This document shows positions 9,276 to 19,080 of a stretch of 64,000 nt of DNA, piece after piece (position 1 is the stretch's first letter; every line of letters starts with the position of its first letter). Position numbers and translations under genes: made by a program. Source of the stretch: Paenibacillus brasilensis (lineage in GTDB: Bacteria; Bacillota; Bacilli; Paenibacillales; Paenibacillaceae); the NCBI RefSeq assembly GCF_009363115.1, contig NZ_CP045298.1, forward strand, positions 1,441,001 to 1,505,000, given 5' to 3'. The notes beneath the pieces are model-generated. The model saw only the letters and a list, made by a program, of their open reading frames with translations. It did not search any database and was not told where the DNA came from.

Positions 9276-9836
9276 TCACTTATATGCTCGACCTAATTGA
9301 TAGGCGTGCTCCAGCAAGCCTTCAATGTATTCTTTCGATTCGGACAAAGTATCATAGAAGAACTCAACCTTGGACTCTCTTACTCTTGCGTAACCGGCAA
9401 TGGCTTTATTCAAATATTGAGTTACCAGATCGTGGTATCCATACTTGATCAGATGTTCTTTTGTTCCTCCCGCCAGGCACATCCACAAAACCTGTTTTGT
9501 CGTAAACTCCTGAAGTAAGCCTATGTTCCATACTTTATCCAGGTATCCCTTTAGCATGGAAGGGACACTGTACCACCATAGAGGAAACACAAAGACCAGA
9601 GCATCCGCAGCAGCAATTCTGTCCATCTCTCTCCGTGTTTCAGGAGCATATTGTTTATGAGGAGTATTCCAATCCAGCTCGTCTGCCGCGCTATAAACCG
9701 GATTAAACCCATCCCGATCCAAATCCAGAATATCTACCTCGTGCTTATTCTCTTTCAATCCCTCTACAAAACGCTTCATGACTGCAAGGGTAAGTGAGTC
9801 TTCTCTAGGATGCGTAACGACCAATAGAACTTTCAT
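9276..9836 (-). CDS. NAD(P)H quinone oxidoreductase / flavodoxin-fold reductase
   Basis: 186 residues from the start at 9836 (MKVLLVVTHPREDSLT), the N-terminal strand and FMN phosphate loop of the NQO/KefF/MdaB-like family. FVFPLWWYSVPSMLKGYLDKVW is the characteristic quinone reductase helix. A longer frame-compatible start 32 codons upstream gives an unrelated N-terminus and is rejected. It is divergent from the HxlR gene at 10000, a layout typical of quinone- or diamide-responsive detoxification. Confidence 0.85.
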   Translation of the reverse strand: MKVLLVVTHPREDSLTLAVMKRFVEGLKENKHEVDILDLDRDGFNPVYSAADELDWNTPHKQYAPETRREMDRIAAADALVFVFPLWWYSVPSMLKGYLDKVWNIGLLQEFTTKQVLWMCLAGGTKEHLIKYGYHDLVTQYLNKAIAGYARVRESKVEFFYDTLSESKEYIEGLLEHAYQLGRAYK

Positions 9837-9999
9837 GTTATCCGTAACCTTCTTTCTTCTCGTGATTGGTGTACCCTGTCTACAGATGCTATTATGGTTG
9901 ATATATATGAAAGTGTGAAGTACGCACTTCAATGTACCGTAGGTACTTTAAGGTTCCTTAATGCTTTTTTGCACTACAGATCCGAGGGGAGAACAGCAA

Positions 10000-10383
10000 A
10001 TGAAAGATAATGCAAAAACATATATGCTCGGGATTGAAGCGACCCTGGAGGTCATCGGCGGGAAATGGAAAGCCATCATCCTGCATCATCTAACCAGCGG
10101 CAAAAAACGTACATATGAGCTCCGTCAGCTCATTCCGAAAATCACCCAAAAAGTGCTCACACAGCAGCTTAGAGAGCTGGAAAAGGACGAAATCATCCAC
10201 CGAATTATCTATAACCAGGTTCCACCCAAAGTAGAGTATGAGCTTAGTGAATACGGATGGGATTTTAAAGATCTGCTCGATCGTTTTTGCTTATGGGGAG
10301 AAGAACACTTAGACAGGGTTTATGGTGATAAAACAACGGTGCTGGAGGAATATTCTGCAATCGGTAACGAACCTCTATTTTAG
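10000..10383 (+). CDS. HxlR-family transcriptional regulator
   Basis: 127 residues: VIGGKWKAIILHHLTSGKKRTYEL, ITQKVLTQQLRELEKDEIIHR and a wing QVPPKVEYELSEYGW. I start at 10000 (MKDNAKTYML), with GAGGGGAGAA upstream, rather than at the ATG at 9961. It is divergent from the NAD(P)H oxidoreductase and probably its regulator. Unlike the two HxlR proteins above, it has no cysteine in the N-terminal segment. Confidence 0.85.
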   Translation: MKDNAKTYMLGIEATLEVIGGKWKAIILHHLTSGKKRTYELRQLIPKITQKVLTQQLRELEKDEIIHRIIYNQVPPKVEYELSEYGWDFKDLLDRFCLWGEEHLDRVYGDKTTVLEEYSAIGNEPLF

Positions 10384-10676
10384 ACTTATCAACGATTCGT
10401 AATGATTTGGGATGTGTATCAAACGAGTTCATATCCGGGCTTGACCGTCACACGACAACGTATCTTCCTTCATGAGAATTCATGGCCCCCGTACAGCCTC
10501 GCCAAAACGTCAGGATATACTCCATACTTGATCTGGTTGTTATTTATCTTCATATCGACAAGACTTGCTTCACTACGTCGGATAAAAATAAATTTATAAT
10601 TTCATGAATTTTTTTGATCTGACAGGCCCAAATTATCTCTAATAAAACAAATCACCAAAGGGAGGGGAGCATAACG
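10384..10676. other. Intergenic stretch with a possible small decayed ORF
   Basis: On the minus strand around 10406-10560 a frame reads MKINNNQIKYGVYPDVLARL, then a TGA, then VTVKPGYELV. It looks protein-like but is broken and unidentified. GGGAGGGGAGC at 10660-10670 is the ribosome binding site of the next gene. Confidence 0.25.
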
Positions 10677-11450
10677 ATGACTACTACAAACATAAATGGG
10701 TACTCCATGCACTATATTGATTCTGGAAAAGGAATCGCTATCCTTTTCATTCATCCTCCGGTACTCACAAGCTTAAATTTTACATACCAAATCCAAGGGC
10801 TATCGCCTCATTTTCGAACAATTGCTTTTGACATCAGAGGACACGGCAAGAGTCAGTCTTCCAAACAAACGGTTACTTACCCTCTGATCGCCCAGGATAT
10901 CAAACAGTTGATGGACCAGATGAGCATTGATAAAGTCTTTTTGTGTGGATATTCTACCGGAGGCTCGATAGTGCTTGAATTTCTCTTGGCCTATCCGGAT
11001 CGGGCATGGGGAGGCATCGTGATCAGTGGAATGTCGGAAGTAAACGAATGGCGACTAAGAAATAAAATTTCTTTGGGTATGGCTCTTTCCAAAATCGGCG
11101 CAGTCGCTACGATTGCGCTTTCTAATGCTTGGTCGCAAACGAAACACTTTGCTTTGTTCCGTGAATTATTCAACGATGCGAAGCAGGGAAATTCCCGCAA
11201 TGTCGAACAATATTACCGATACAGCTTGAAGTACAATTGCACCTCACGTCTCGGGGAAATCCATCTTCCTGTCCTGCTCGTTTATGGTGAGGATGATAAG
11301 CTCTTTCATCCTTATGCTAAAATATTACATCAGCAATTGCCGAAAAATGAGCTTGTTTTCATTAAAAAAGTCGATCACCGCCTTCCTACGAAGGCCGCCG
11401 GAGTTTTGAACGACCAGATCAAGCAATTCATAGACCGCTTCAGCCTTTAA
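10677..11450 (+). CDS. Alpha/beta hydrolase
   Basis: 257 residues. Nucleophile elbow GYSTGGS (Ser near 96), acid in VLLVYGEDDKLFHPY (near 205) and a C-terminal His in VDHRLPTKA complete a catalytic triad; the oxyanion stretch is IHPPVLTS. This family of small soluble esterases, lactonases and peptidases cannot be narrowed further. The strong GGGAGGGGAG site and the neighbouring MFS gene suggest one small detoxification unit. Confidence 0.85.
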   Translation: MTTTNINGYSMHYIDSGKGIAILFIHPPVLTSLNFTYQIQGLSPHFRTIAFDIRGHGKSQSSKQTVTYPLIAQDIKQLMDQMSIDKVFLCGYSTGGSIVLEFLLAYPDRAWGGIVISGMSEVNEWRLRNKISLGMALSKIGAVATIALSNAWSQTKHFALFRELFNDAKQGNSRNVEQYYRYSLKYNCTSRLGEIHLPVLLVYGEDDKLFHPYAKILHQQLPKNELVFIKKVDHRLPTKAAGVLNDQIKQFIDRFSL

Positions 11451-11666
11451 GACGCAATCTACAGAAAAATTCCATATACACATCTGCATCCCACTCTCAA
11501 TACCATATCTTTGTCTGTATATGACCTCGCAAAAAATGGCCAGCTCATCAAAGGAAAAATAATATTTGATACAGTGTAAATATACAAATTATGCTAACCT
11601 CATATATAGTTCAGAGGATAAATATTTAATATTCTGCTTCTAAATCTGAAGGGGTGTAAAAATGAA

Positions 11667-12893
11667 ATGCTAAAGCGTATTAAGAATCTTTTTGTTATTC
11701 CTAACTACCCGCTATTTATGGTCTGTATGTTACTACAGGGTATAGCCATATCAATCAGCGCACCTTTTTTGGCTGTATATTTTACAACTACACTTGGCGT
11801 ATCGGTTGGAACTTTTGGCGTTTTTACGGCTGTGACCTTGATTTGCGGTATATGGATAAGCTCTCTGATTGCCAAGCGTTCTGATACTGGATTGGATCGC
11901 AAACAAATCTTGGTTATTTGTACGTTATTTAATGCGATAGCCTTTGCAGGATATCTTGTCATTCAAAATTTTTATGTACTTTTTGTATATATGACTGTTT
12001 TCACAGCCATGGGCGCACCTGGAATGCCGCAGTTATTTGCCAGTGCACGTGAAGCGGTAGATCGCAGTAAATCAGCTGATCATGCCTTTGCCAATTCGAC
12101 ACTTCGCTCTATGTTTTCTCTTGGCTTTATCACAGGGCCGCTTTTTGGGTCTTTCCTGATTGCACATACCGGTTTTAAAGGTATTTTTGTAGGGACAACT
12201 CTTATTTTTATACTTATCGCTATGCTTCTATTTTGTTTTATTAAGCAATCCCCTGCTCGGCTCAAAAGTAAGGAGCAGCTCTCAATACATCACATTACAT
12301 TACATAAAAACATTGAAATTCTGATCCCCTTCTCAGTCCTCACCTTGCTCTATGTGTCTCACTGGATGAATAATTTGAATATCTCCTTGTTTATCATTCA
12401 CAATTTAAAGGGGGACACGAGTGATGTGGCTCTAATATCCAGTGTCTGCGCGCTATTAGAAATACCTTTGATGCTCATGCTGGGCGTACTTGCAGCTAAA
12501 TACTCCAATCGTTTGCTTGTATCTTTAGGGGCATTAACAGGAGTTGTCTATTATGTTCTCGTCCTTATGTCTACGGAGATGTGGCAGCTATTAGTGGGGC
12601 AGCTACTTCTTGCCTTCTTTGTTGCAGTGATTTCGGCCATCGGCATCAGCTATATGCAGGATTTATTGCCCTCTCTTCCTGGTTACGCCTCGACCCTGTA
12701 TTCCAATGCGACAACCATCGGCAGACTGGTGGGAAGCTTGTTGGGCGGATTAACCGCTCAATGGATGGGTTATCGAAACTCCTATTGGGTATGCCTGGCC
12801 TTGATTCTCTGTTCCCTCGGTTTGCTGGCGGTCTCTAAAAAATTAGAGTTTGGAAAATCAGCTGCTCTACAAGAAAGAAATCACAGTCTATAG
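11667..12893 (+). CDS. MFS transporter, SetA-like sugar efflux type
   Basis: 408 residues, about 12 transmembrane segments in two halves. YLVIQNFYVLFVYMTVFTAM and GMPQLFASAREA in the first half match the sugar efflux (SetA/SetB) branch of the major facilitator superfamily. Start 11667 is chosen because AAGGGGTG lies ten bases upstream; the ATG five bases earlier runs into a stop after two codons. Substrate unproven. Confidence 0.75.
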   Translation: MLKRIKNLFVIPNYPLFMVCMLLQGIAISISAPFLAVYFTTTLGVSVGTFGVFTAVTLICGIWISSLIAKRSDTGLDRKQILVICTLFNAIAFAGYLVIQNFYVLFVYMTVFTAMGAPGMPQLFASAREAVDRSKSADHAFANSTLRSMFSLGFITGPLFGSFLIAHTGFKGIFVGTTLIFILIAMLLFCFIKQSPARLKSKEQLSIHHITLHKNIEILIPFSVLTLLYVSHWMNNLNISLFIIHNLKGDTSDVALISSVCALLEIPLMLMLGVLAAKYSNRLLVSLGALTGVVYYVLVLMSTEMWQLLVGQLLLAFFVAVISAIGISYMQDLLPSLPGYASTLYSNATTIGRLVGSLLGGLTAQWMGYRNSYWVCLALILCSLGLLAVSKKLEFGKSAALQERNHSL

Positions 12894-13347
12894 GGTGCCT
12901 CCAATCCAAGAAACAGCGGTAACCTTGGACGAGTACGTAAAGTCCGGGTTACCACGCGCACTGCTTTGTTGTGCTATTAACGGCTTCAACGGTGTACTGG
13001 CTTGCTTCGTCGGCAGTAAGCTGTTTGGCCCAAGGTACACGCTCGCTCCCTCTTGCACCTGGCCCAAAGCTGTCGAACTCTCCAAATCTTGCAGTCTGCT
13101 CATTGGATTCCTTGCCCCAATTATTCCAGCCCCCCGGCTTGTTCTCTTCTGTTGAAGCTGCTGTCACATATCCGGCACGCAGGCTGTGTATGATCGAATT
13201 ATCAAACACGGCAGATGCATTGCCAAATATAAAATCTACACTGCCACTGATGTAGCTCAGCATATTGCAGAGGATGTCGGATTGTTTTTCTATTTTTAGA
13301 TCCGCTTGCTCTTTCATGGAACTGAAGACAAGCTGCATTGAACCCAT
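12890..13347 (-). pseudogene. Pectinesterase remnant
   Basis: One frame reads YISGSVDFIFGNASAVFDNS, the active-site GxVDFIFGNA signature of CE8 pectin methylesterase, and later RVPWAKQLTADEASQYTVE, the usual C-terminal region. The catalytic N-terminal half is gone, the middle is shortened and the tail continues in another frame to about 12890. There is no usable start. This is a broken plant-polymer degradation gene, in keeping with the GH81 glucanase at the window edge. Confidence 0.75.
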
Positions 13348-13365
13348 TGCATTGGCAGCATAAGA

Positions 13366-13408
13366 AGCTCATACTTCACTGCAGTTACGCATTGAAGTAT
13401 GAGCTTCT
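13366..13408. terminator. Hairpin between the pectinesterase remnant and the aldolase gene
   Basis: Perfect 16-bp inverted repeat AGAAGCTCATACTTCA / TGAAGTATGAGCTTCT with a 12-base loop. There is no long T-run, but position and strength fit a transcription terminator after the minus-strand aldolase gene. Confidence 0.5.
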
Positions 13409-13438
13409 GGGTTTACTTCCTATCAACTTACGTATCTT

Positions 13439-14476
13439 TTACTGCAAGGCTTGGATATCCTGAATCAGCATTTCAACATTTTCTTTATTCGTGGCCCAGC
13501 TGGTACAAAATCGAACAGCACTATGTGTAGCATCAACTTTTTCCCAAAAGGAAAAAGTATATTTTTCGCTTAAAGCTTTTAATGTACGATCTGGTAAAAT
13601 AGGGAACTGCTGGTTGGTTGTAGAATGATATAGAAATTGAATTCCTTGTTTCGTTAATGCAGTTTGAAGCAACATGGCCATATCTATAGCGTGCTTGGAA
13701 ATTTCATAGTATAAACCATCTTCGAATAAAGTTTCAAACTGAATGCCCAACATTCTTCCCTTCGCCAACAGCCCTCCTTTTTGCTTGATCATGTATCGAA
13801 AATCTTTTTTCAAAGCATCATTTATAATAACTACCGCTTCTCCCATCAACGCTCCAATTTTTGTCCCGCCGATATAAAATACATCGCACAGCTTCGCTAT
13901 ATCTGCTAAAGATGCATCGTTGTCCATTGCCACTAAGCCATACCCTAAGCGAGCACCGTCTATAAACAAGGGTAAGTCGCATTCCCGGCAAACTTGACTT
14001 AATGCTTTAAGCTCGGATTTAGTATAGATCGTTCCATTCTCGGTAGGCTGTGAAATATAAACCATACCAGGCTGTACCATATGCTCAAAAGTGGCATCAT
14101 TCCGGTGAGCGTCATACAGCTTCTTTACCTGTTCGGCCCGGATTTTCCCATCATCGCTTGGCAGAGTAAGTACTTTATGTCCAGTAGCCTCAATCGCTCC
14201 TGTCTCATGTACGGCAATATGTCCAGAAATTGCGGCAATGGCGCCTTGATGCGGACGCAAAATAGAAGAGATCACCGTTGTATTGGTCTGTGTACCTCCA
14301 ACTAAAAAGTGTACGTCCGCATTTTCGGAGTCACATGCCGTTTTAATATAAGCCCTAGCTTTTTCACAGTGCTTATCCACACCATAGCCGCCAGTTTGTT
14401 CGTCATTCGTCTCCAATAGTCGCTGTAAAATACGCTCATGGGCACCTTCGGTATAGTCACACTCAAATCGAATCAT
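13439..14476 (-). CDS. Threonine aldolase-family PLP enzyme (beta-eliminating lyase)
   Basis: 345 residues of fold type I PLP enzyme. GGTQTN near 60-65 grips the cofactor phosphate, FIDGARLGYG holds the Asp at 173 that contacts the pyridine nitrogen, and YIGGTKIGAL carries the Schiff-base Lys at 206. Closest to low-specificity L-threonine aldolases, cleaving threonine or allo-threonine to glycine and acetaldehyde. The start overlaps the end of the MarR gene by 14 bp, so the two are one operon. Confidence 0.85.
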   Translation of the reverse strand: MIRFECDYTEGAHERILQRLLETNDEQTGGYGVDKHCEKARAYIKTACDSENADVHFLVGGTQTNTTVISSILRPHQGAIAAISGHIAVHETGAIEATGHKVLTLPSDDGKIRAEQVKKLYDAHRNDATFEHMVQPGMVYISQPTENGTIYTKSELKALSQVCRECDLPLFIDGARLGYGLVAMDNDASLADIAKLCDVFYIGGTKIGALMGEAVVIINDALKKDFRYMIKQKGGLLAKGRMLGIQFETLFEDGLYYEISKHAIDMAMLLQTALTKQGIQFLYHSTTNQQFPILPDRTLKALSEKYTFSFWEKVDATHSAVRFCTSWATNKENVEMLIQDIQALQ

Positions 14477-14891
14477 TTTGTAATCTCTCCAATTTCTCTA
14501 GTTTATTCTGAATGAACACCATAGAAGCATGTAATTCTTTAATCTCTTCCTCTGATAAACCTTGAACTAATTTTATGACTTGTTCGTCAGATCTTTCATC
14601 CAGTTGGTGATAGAACGCTTTCCCTTTAGGCGTCAAACGAATCAGATTTGTTCTATTATCTACCGTAGAATTTTCCTTAACAAGAAAGCCCTCTTTGCAA
14701 AGTTTAGCTATGATTCTACTCATATAACTGCGGTCAATTTTAAGAGAGTCGACCAATGTATTGGCTATACATGGCTCGATCATACCGATCTCTATAATGA
14801 CGCGTGCCTCGGTAAAGGAATATCCGCTATCCAGCACATGTCTGTCTAATACACCCAGCATATTGGTATAAAAACGATTGAAACGTCTCAT
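14463..14891 (-). CDS. MarR-family regulator
   Basis: 142 residues from the ATG at 14891: YSFTEARVIIEIG, SYMSRIIAKLCKEGFLV and a wing VDNRTNLIRLTPKGKAFY. The frame stays open 12 codons upstream (LYINIDAGIIAD) and related MarR proteins usually have residues there, but no ATG/GTG/TTG occurs. The only good ribosome site, GGGGGAG at 14928-14934, is 36 bases from the ATG and ideally placed for an AUC or AUA codon. The true start may be non-canonical or mutated. It probably controls the coupled aldolase gene. Confidence 0.78.
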   Translation of the reverse strand: MRRFNRFYTNMLGVLDRHVLDSGYSFTEARVIIEIGMIEPCIANTLVDSLKIDRSYMSRIIAKLCKEGFLVKENSTVDNRTNLIRLTPKGKAFYHQLDERSDEQVIKLVQGLSEEEIKELHASMVFIQNKLEKLERLQNDSI

Positions 14892-15067
14892 ATCTGCTAT
14901 GATCCCAGCATCTATATTGATGTATAACTCCCCCTATTTAGTGGACTTATGCAACAATTATATTAAGGATTTTTGTGGACTATGTCAACGAAAACGCCAA
15001 TATCATTCAAGTTTTGTATCATATAAAAAGCACGCAGCAGAAAATCCTGTGCGTGCTTGATCGTTCT

Positions 15068-15238
15068 CTATTTTTCCTCCAACTCATCCGGTACATCGTA
15101 TTTATTGATATGTGAGGTCATCGCAGCAACGGCTTCGCTGGCATCCGTCGTGGCTGGTACTTCCCTGACCACATCATCAGTCTGGTCACGAAAATTCAAG
15201 CGGTCGGCCTCGACCACTTTCTGTTGATTTGGTTTCAT
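15068..15238 (-). CDS. Small acidic hypothetical protein (56 aa)
   Basis: MKPNQQKVVEADRLNFRD at the start and KYDVPDELEEK at the end; soluble, acidic, no cysteine. AAGGAGTG lies upstream of the ATG and the gene follows sspH on the same strand with 19 bp between, so it is probably co-transcribed and spore-related by association only. No family recognised. Confidence 0.6.
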   Translation of the reverse strand: MKPNQQKVVEADRLNFRDQTDDVVREVPATTDASEAVAAMTSHINKYDVPDELEEK

Positions 15239-15257
15239 TCTTCATATCACTCCTTTC

Positions 15258-15452
15258 TTATTCCAGTGTCTGATCCCGTTCTGTTAACGTGTACAAGGGG
15301 ACTTCCCGTTCCTCTTCCGGCTTGTTGAGCGCATAAATACGTGCCGTTTCACTCTGCTCATTCACATGCTGAATATAAATCGGCAGCCCATCACACAACA
15401 CATTCGCCATTATGGGAGAGGACGCTATTTCTTGTGCTCTTTGGACATTCAT
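15258..15452 (-). CDS. sspH: H-type small acid-soluble spore protein
   Basis: 64 residues starting MNVQRAQEIASSPIMANV, followed by GLPIYIQHV and ARIYALNKPEEEREVPL, the full-length pattern of SspH proteins made in the forespore under sigma-G control. AGGGAGGCC precedes the ATG. This is direct evidence that the host forms endospores. Confidence 0.92.
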   Translation of the reverse strand: MNVQRAQEIASSPIMANVLCDGLPIYIQHVNEQSETARIYALNKPEEEREVPLYTLTERDQTLE

Positions 15453-15687
15453 TTGAAAGGCCTCCCTAACTGATTAGGTTCGTCTTTACTATGCACAAGA
15501 TGAATATCTGTTATACACATTTCTTACCGACTTGCCCCTGTACAATAATTCTCTCAGATTAATTTGGGACACTTAAATACGTTTGCAGAAAGGTTATCAT
15601 TTGAAAAAATAAATATTATTGTTATTATAGATAGAGAGATTCAGTGAAAACTGCGATCTTCGAAGAAACGAAAAGGAGTGATGATGA

Positions 15688-16875
15688 ATGTTAAACATTT
15701 TAATGGTTAATATTCCAGCAGAAGGGCATGTGAACCCTACGATCGGGATTACGCAAGCCTTTGCAGCACGAGGGGACCAAGTACATTACATTACAACTGA
15801 GAAATACAAGGACAGATTAGAAGCAGTTGGAGCAACGGTTCACCTGCATCCCGATTTGGTCAGAAATGCTTCTATTAACGGATCTTCTCCATCCGGATTG
15901 AACGAATTTTTGAACATTCAAATTCAGACTTCGCTAGACATATTGGAAGTTACCCAGAAGTTGTCGGAAAGCATTGATTTTGACTTTGTATTCTATGACA
16001 GATTCGGAGCAGGCGAATTAGTTAGAGATTATTTGAATATCCCCGGCATTGCTTCATCTCCATCCTTTCTTGTTTCAAACAATCAGATGATTGTTAACCC
16101 CTTTCGTCCTGATGCTGAAGTACCGTTTCAGATTGATGAACAGGCCACAACCTCCCTGCAGCACATGAAGGAAAAATTCAGTGTTGCTCCCAAGCATATG
16201 TTTCAATTTATGAATAATTCAGGGGCACTGAATGTTGTATATACCAGCAGATATTTCCAGCCGAACGGCGAACTGTTTAGTGACGAGAATCTTTTTATTG
16301 GCCCCAGCTTCCCAGAGCGCAAAGGGGAAAATTCATTCCCCCTGGATGCATTACAAGATAAAAAAGTTCTGTATATTTCGATGGGAACGATGTTCGATCA
16401 TATTGAAGACTTTTTTAACACCTGTATTGAAGCTTTTTCCGATTTTGAAGGCATCGTCGTGATTGCAGCAGGCGAGAAAGCTGACTTTACGAAAATCAAT
16501 CCGGCCCCTGAGCACTTTATCATCTCGCCCTATGTTCCTCAATTAGAGGTATTACGTCATTCAGATGTGTTTATTACTCATGGTGGAATGAACAGCGTGA
16601 ATGAAGGAATTCACTTTAATGTACCTTTGGTCGTCCTGCCTCAGGATAAGGATCAGCCGATGGTTGCGCAGCGGTTAACGGAACTTCAAGCTGGCTATCG
16701 AATAACCAAGGACCATATCAGTGTACAATCATTAAGAGATGGCGTACGTGAAGTGGTGTCGAACGCAGCGTATAAAGAGGGGGTGCAAAAAATAAAAGAA
16801 AGCTTCCAGCAAGCCGGAGGTACAGAGGAAGCTCTCGCAAAAATTGATGCTTATCTTCAAAAGGAGCTCGCGTAA
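15688..16875 (+). CDS. MGT-type glycosyltransferase (GT1)
   Basis: 395 residues, GT-B fold. The N-terminal acceptor domain starts NILMVNIPAEGHVNPTIG; the C-terminal nucleotide-sugar domain has THGGMNSVNEGIHFNVPLVV and PQDKDQPMVAQRL, the PSPG-like signature of macrolide/flavonoid glycosyltransferases such as YjiC and OleD. It probably moves glucose from UDP-glucose to small hydrophobic acceptors, often to inactivate antibiotics. AAAGGAGTGATG precedes the start. Confidence 0.88.
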   Translation: MLNILMVNIPAEGHVNPTIGITQAFAARGDQVHYITTEKYKDRLEAVGATVHLHPDLVRNASINGSSPSGLNEFLNIQIQTSLDILEVTQKLSESIDFDFVFYDRFGAGELVRDYLNIPGIASSPSFLVSNNQMIVNPFRPDAEVPFQIDEQATTSLQHMKEKFSVAPKHMFQFMNNSGALNVVYTSRYFQPNGELFSDENLFIGPSFPERKGENSFPLDALQDKKVLYISMGTMFDHIEDFFNTCIEAFSDFEGIVVIAAGEKADFTKINPAPEHFIISPYVPQLEVLRHSDVFITHGGMNSVNEGIHFNVPLVVLPQDKDQPMVAQRLTELQAGYRITKDHISVQSLRDGVREVVSNAAYKEGVQKIKESFQQAGGTEEALAKIDAYLQKELA

Positions 16876-16891
16876 ATCGCGAGCTTTTTTA
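16865..16891 (+). terminator. Rho-independent terminator overlapping the glycosyltransferase stop codon
   Basis: Stem AGCTCGCG / CGCGAGCT with loop TAAAT, then six T. The TAA stop lies in the loop, so termination is tightly linked to the gene end. Confidence 0.85.
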
Positions 16892-16903
16892 TCCTCTATG
16901 GTG

Positions 16904-18442
16904 CTATTCGAGTTCAACCTTGCCAAGAGATTTTTGGGCCGGTCCTTCAATGACTTCGCCTTGATACGAATAGCGAGAGCCATGGCATGGGCAATCCCAT
17001 GTTCTTTCCGCCTCGTTCCACTCGACTTCGCAGCCCATATGAGTACAAGTTGTGTCCACTAAGTGCAATGCTCCTTGTAGGTCTCGGTAAGCGCCCGCCC
17101 TTTTGCCGTTCACCCGGACGACCGCTCCTTCGTCATGTTGCAGTTCTTCGGCTTTTTTGTGGCTCATTTCTAACTTCCCCGCAATCAGGTGTTTAGCCAC
17201 ATTTGCATTTTGAGCCACGAATGTTTTAACATCGGGGTCCACATGAAATCTTGAAGGGGAGAAAAGATCCTGGTACGGGCTTTCCTTACCGATAATCAGA
17301 TTCGTATTTAACAAAGCCGCCGCCACACTTGTGCTCATCCCCCATTTTCTATAGCCCGTAGCAACGAAGATGTTAGAGATGTCGGATAGTTCCTGCCCGA
17401 TATAGGGGAGCTTGTCTAGTGTATACAAGTCTTGGGCCGACCAGCGATAAGCGATTTCCTTTAATCCAAATGTTTGCTCTGCAAACTTTTCTAATGCTTC
17501 ATAGTACTGGAAGGTACAAATTCCTTGGCCCGTTTTGTGGCCTTCCCCACCGACGATCACCATTGGTTCTCCATTTACCAGTACCGAGCGAAGCGAACGT
17601 TTTGGAGCTTCAGCACTTAGGTACATCCCCCCCGGATAGATTCTGTCGGTCTTGACCGCTAGTACATAAGAACGCTCGGCATGCAATCGTGCAAAATAAA
17701 GACTACTTGGATCATTGAATGGAAAATGCGAGGAGGATACCACATGGTTGCAAGTAATTTTATTTCCGTCGTTTGTTCTAATGATGGCAGGGCTTCCCTT
17801 TTCCACACCTACAACGGTGGTTTGCTCGTAAATTTTCCCGCCCTGACGGATGACTTGATTCGCCAAATGCTTTAAGAAAGGAACCGGATTGAACTGGGCC
17901 TGGTTTTTCATCATGATAGCTGCTTTCGTTGAAAACGGCAGAGGTGTATGCTCGACATAACTCCCCGGGATGCCCAATTCTTCGTAGGCCTTATATTCAG
18001 CGGCGATTTTGTCCACATACGTATCTGCACACGTATAAACGTAGGCATCTTCTTCTGTAAATTGACAATCAATATTGTACTTCTCTACCGTTTGTTTAAT
18101 GAATTGAAGAGCATCGCGGTTAGCTTCATAATAGAGCCGTGCTTTCTCCTTACCAAAATGTGAAAGAAACTCACTATAGATCAAGTCGTGCTGAGCGGTA
18201 ATTTTGGCGGTAGTGTGGCCTGTTGTCCCATGAAGCATCCGTCCTGCGTCGACGACCGCAACTTTTAATCCTTTTTTAGACAGTAAATAAGCAGTAGTTA
18301 TACCGGTGATTCCCGCACCTACAATGGCAACATCCACCTGAATATCCCCATTAAGCTTGGGAAAGCCGGGGATGTCAGTTGAAGCTAACCAATACGATTC
18401 CGGAAATTGTGGAAATATTGTATGAGATTCGTTTTTCATCAT
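16904..18442 (-). CDS. FAD-dependent oxidoreductase with C-terminal Rieske domain
   Basis: 512 residues. An N-terminal D-amino-acid-oxidase-type FAD domain (VAIVGAGITGITTAYLLSKKG, then GTTGHTTAKITAQHD) is followed from about 425 by a Rieske [2Fe-2S] domain with CTHMGCEVEW and CPCHGSRYS, giving the full C-x-H / C-x2-H ligand set. The same architecture is found in Bacillus YhfW-like proteins. Substrate unknown. It stands alone, convergent with the glycosyltransferase gene. Confidence 0.88.
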   Translation of the reverse strand: MMKNESHTIFPQFPESYWLASTDIPGFPKLNGDIQVDVAIVGAGITGITTAYLLSKKGLKVAVVDAGRMLHGTTGHTTAKITAQHDLIYSEFLSHFGKEKARLYYEANRDALQFIKQTVEKYNIDCQFTEEDAYVYTCADTYVDKIAAEYKAYEELGIPGSYVEHTPLPFSTKAAIMMKNQAQFNPVPFLKHLANQVIRQGGKIYEQTTVVGVEKGSPAIIRTNDGNKITCNHVVSSSHFPFNDPSSLYFARLHAERSYVLAVKTDRIYPGGMYLSAEAPKRSLRSVLVNGEPMVIVGGEGHKTGQGICTFQYYEALEKFAEQTFGLKEIAYRWSAQDLYTLDKLPYIGQELSDISNIFVATGYRKWGMSTSVAAALLNTNLIIGKESPYQDLFSPSRFHVDPDVKTFVAQNANVAKHLIAGKLEMSHKKAEELQHDEGAVVRVNGKRAGAYRDLQGALHLVDTTCTHMGCEVEWNEAERTWDCPCHGSRYSYQGEVIEGPAQKSLGKVELE

Positions 18443-19080
18443 TTTACAACTCCCTTAAAATTACACTTTATGTATATTGTTGTCATTATGTACTTTTATA
18501 TTCACTATGCGACTCTCTTAGTCAGGACAACAGTGAATAACGTGATGCTTCTGAATTTTCTATACATTTTGAAGATTACGATGTGGAGGCACATTCAAAT
18601 AATATGTATTCCCAACTATCTCCATAAAAACCAATAAAATCAAGTGTTTTTGAACTTTTAGGCTATTTTCTAGTACCCTGGCCGCTTCTGATTTAATCTT
18701 TAAACTCTCCCCAGTTTTTCAAGGAATTACGATTGCTTCATTTCTATATCACAAGGACTCTCCTTTGCTATTTACGTTGGTCTCACGAATTCAATCTTTG
18801 GCATAATCATTATTTTAATAATACAAAAAGGAGAAAATTACATTCGGGACTGTTTCTATGCTGCCAAACTTCCTTGGAGATAAAAAAAGCTGGGCAATCG
18901 TCTCAAGAAGTATTGCAGATATTATGATTACATAAAAATACCTGAACTTTGTACTTCTGATCTTGATAGCCCACCTCCTCAAAGAACTGCCTATATACTT
19001 TTTCACAAGTATCCAAAAGCAGGGATAAACGAAGAAATGCAAATTAATTGTACTCCTCCTAAGAATAATTATGTGGTATT
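18443..19080. other. AT-rich gene-poor stretch
   Basis: No gene with a start and ribosome site is found. From about 18885 to 19087 one plus-strand frame is open and protein-like (KIPELCTSDLDSPPPQRTAY, then FHKYPKAGINEEMQINC) and runs into the end of the SDR gene. It has no usable start near its beginning and I cannot name a family; it may be the tail of a lost gene. Confidence 0.4.
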
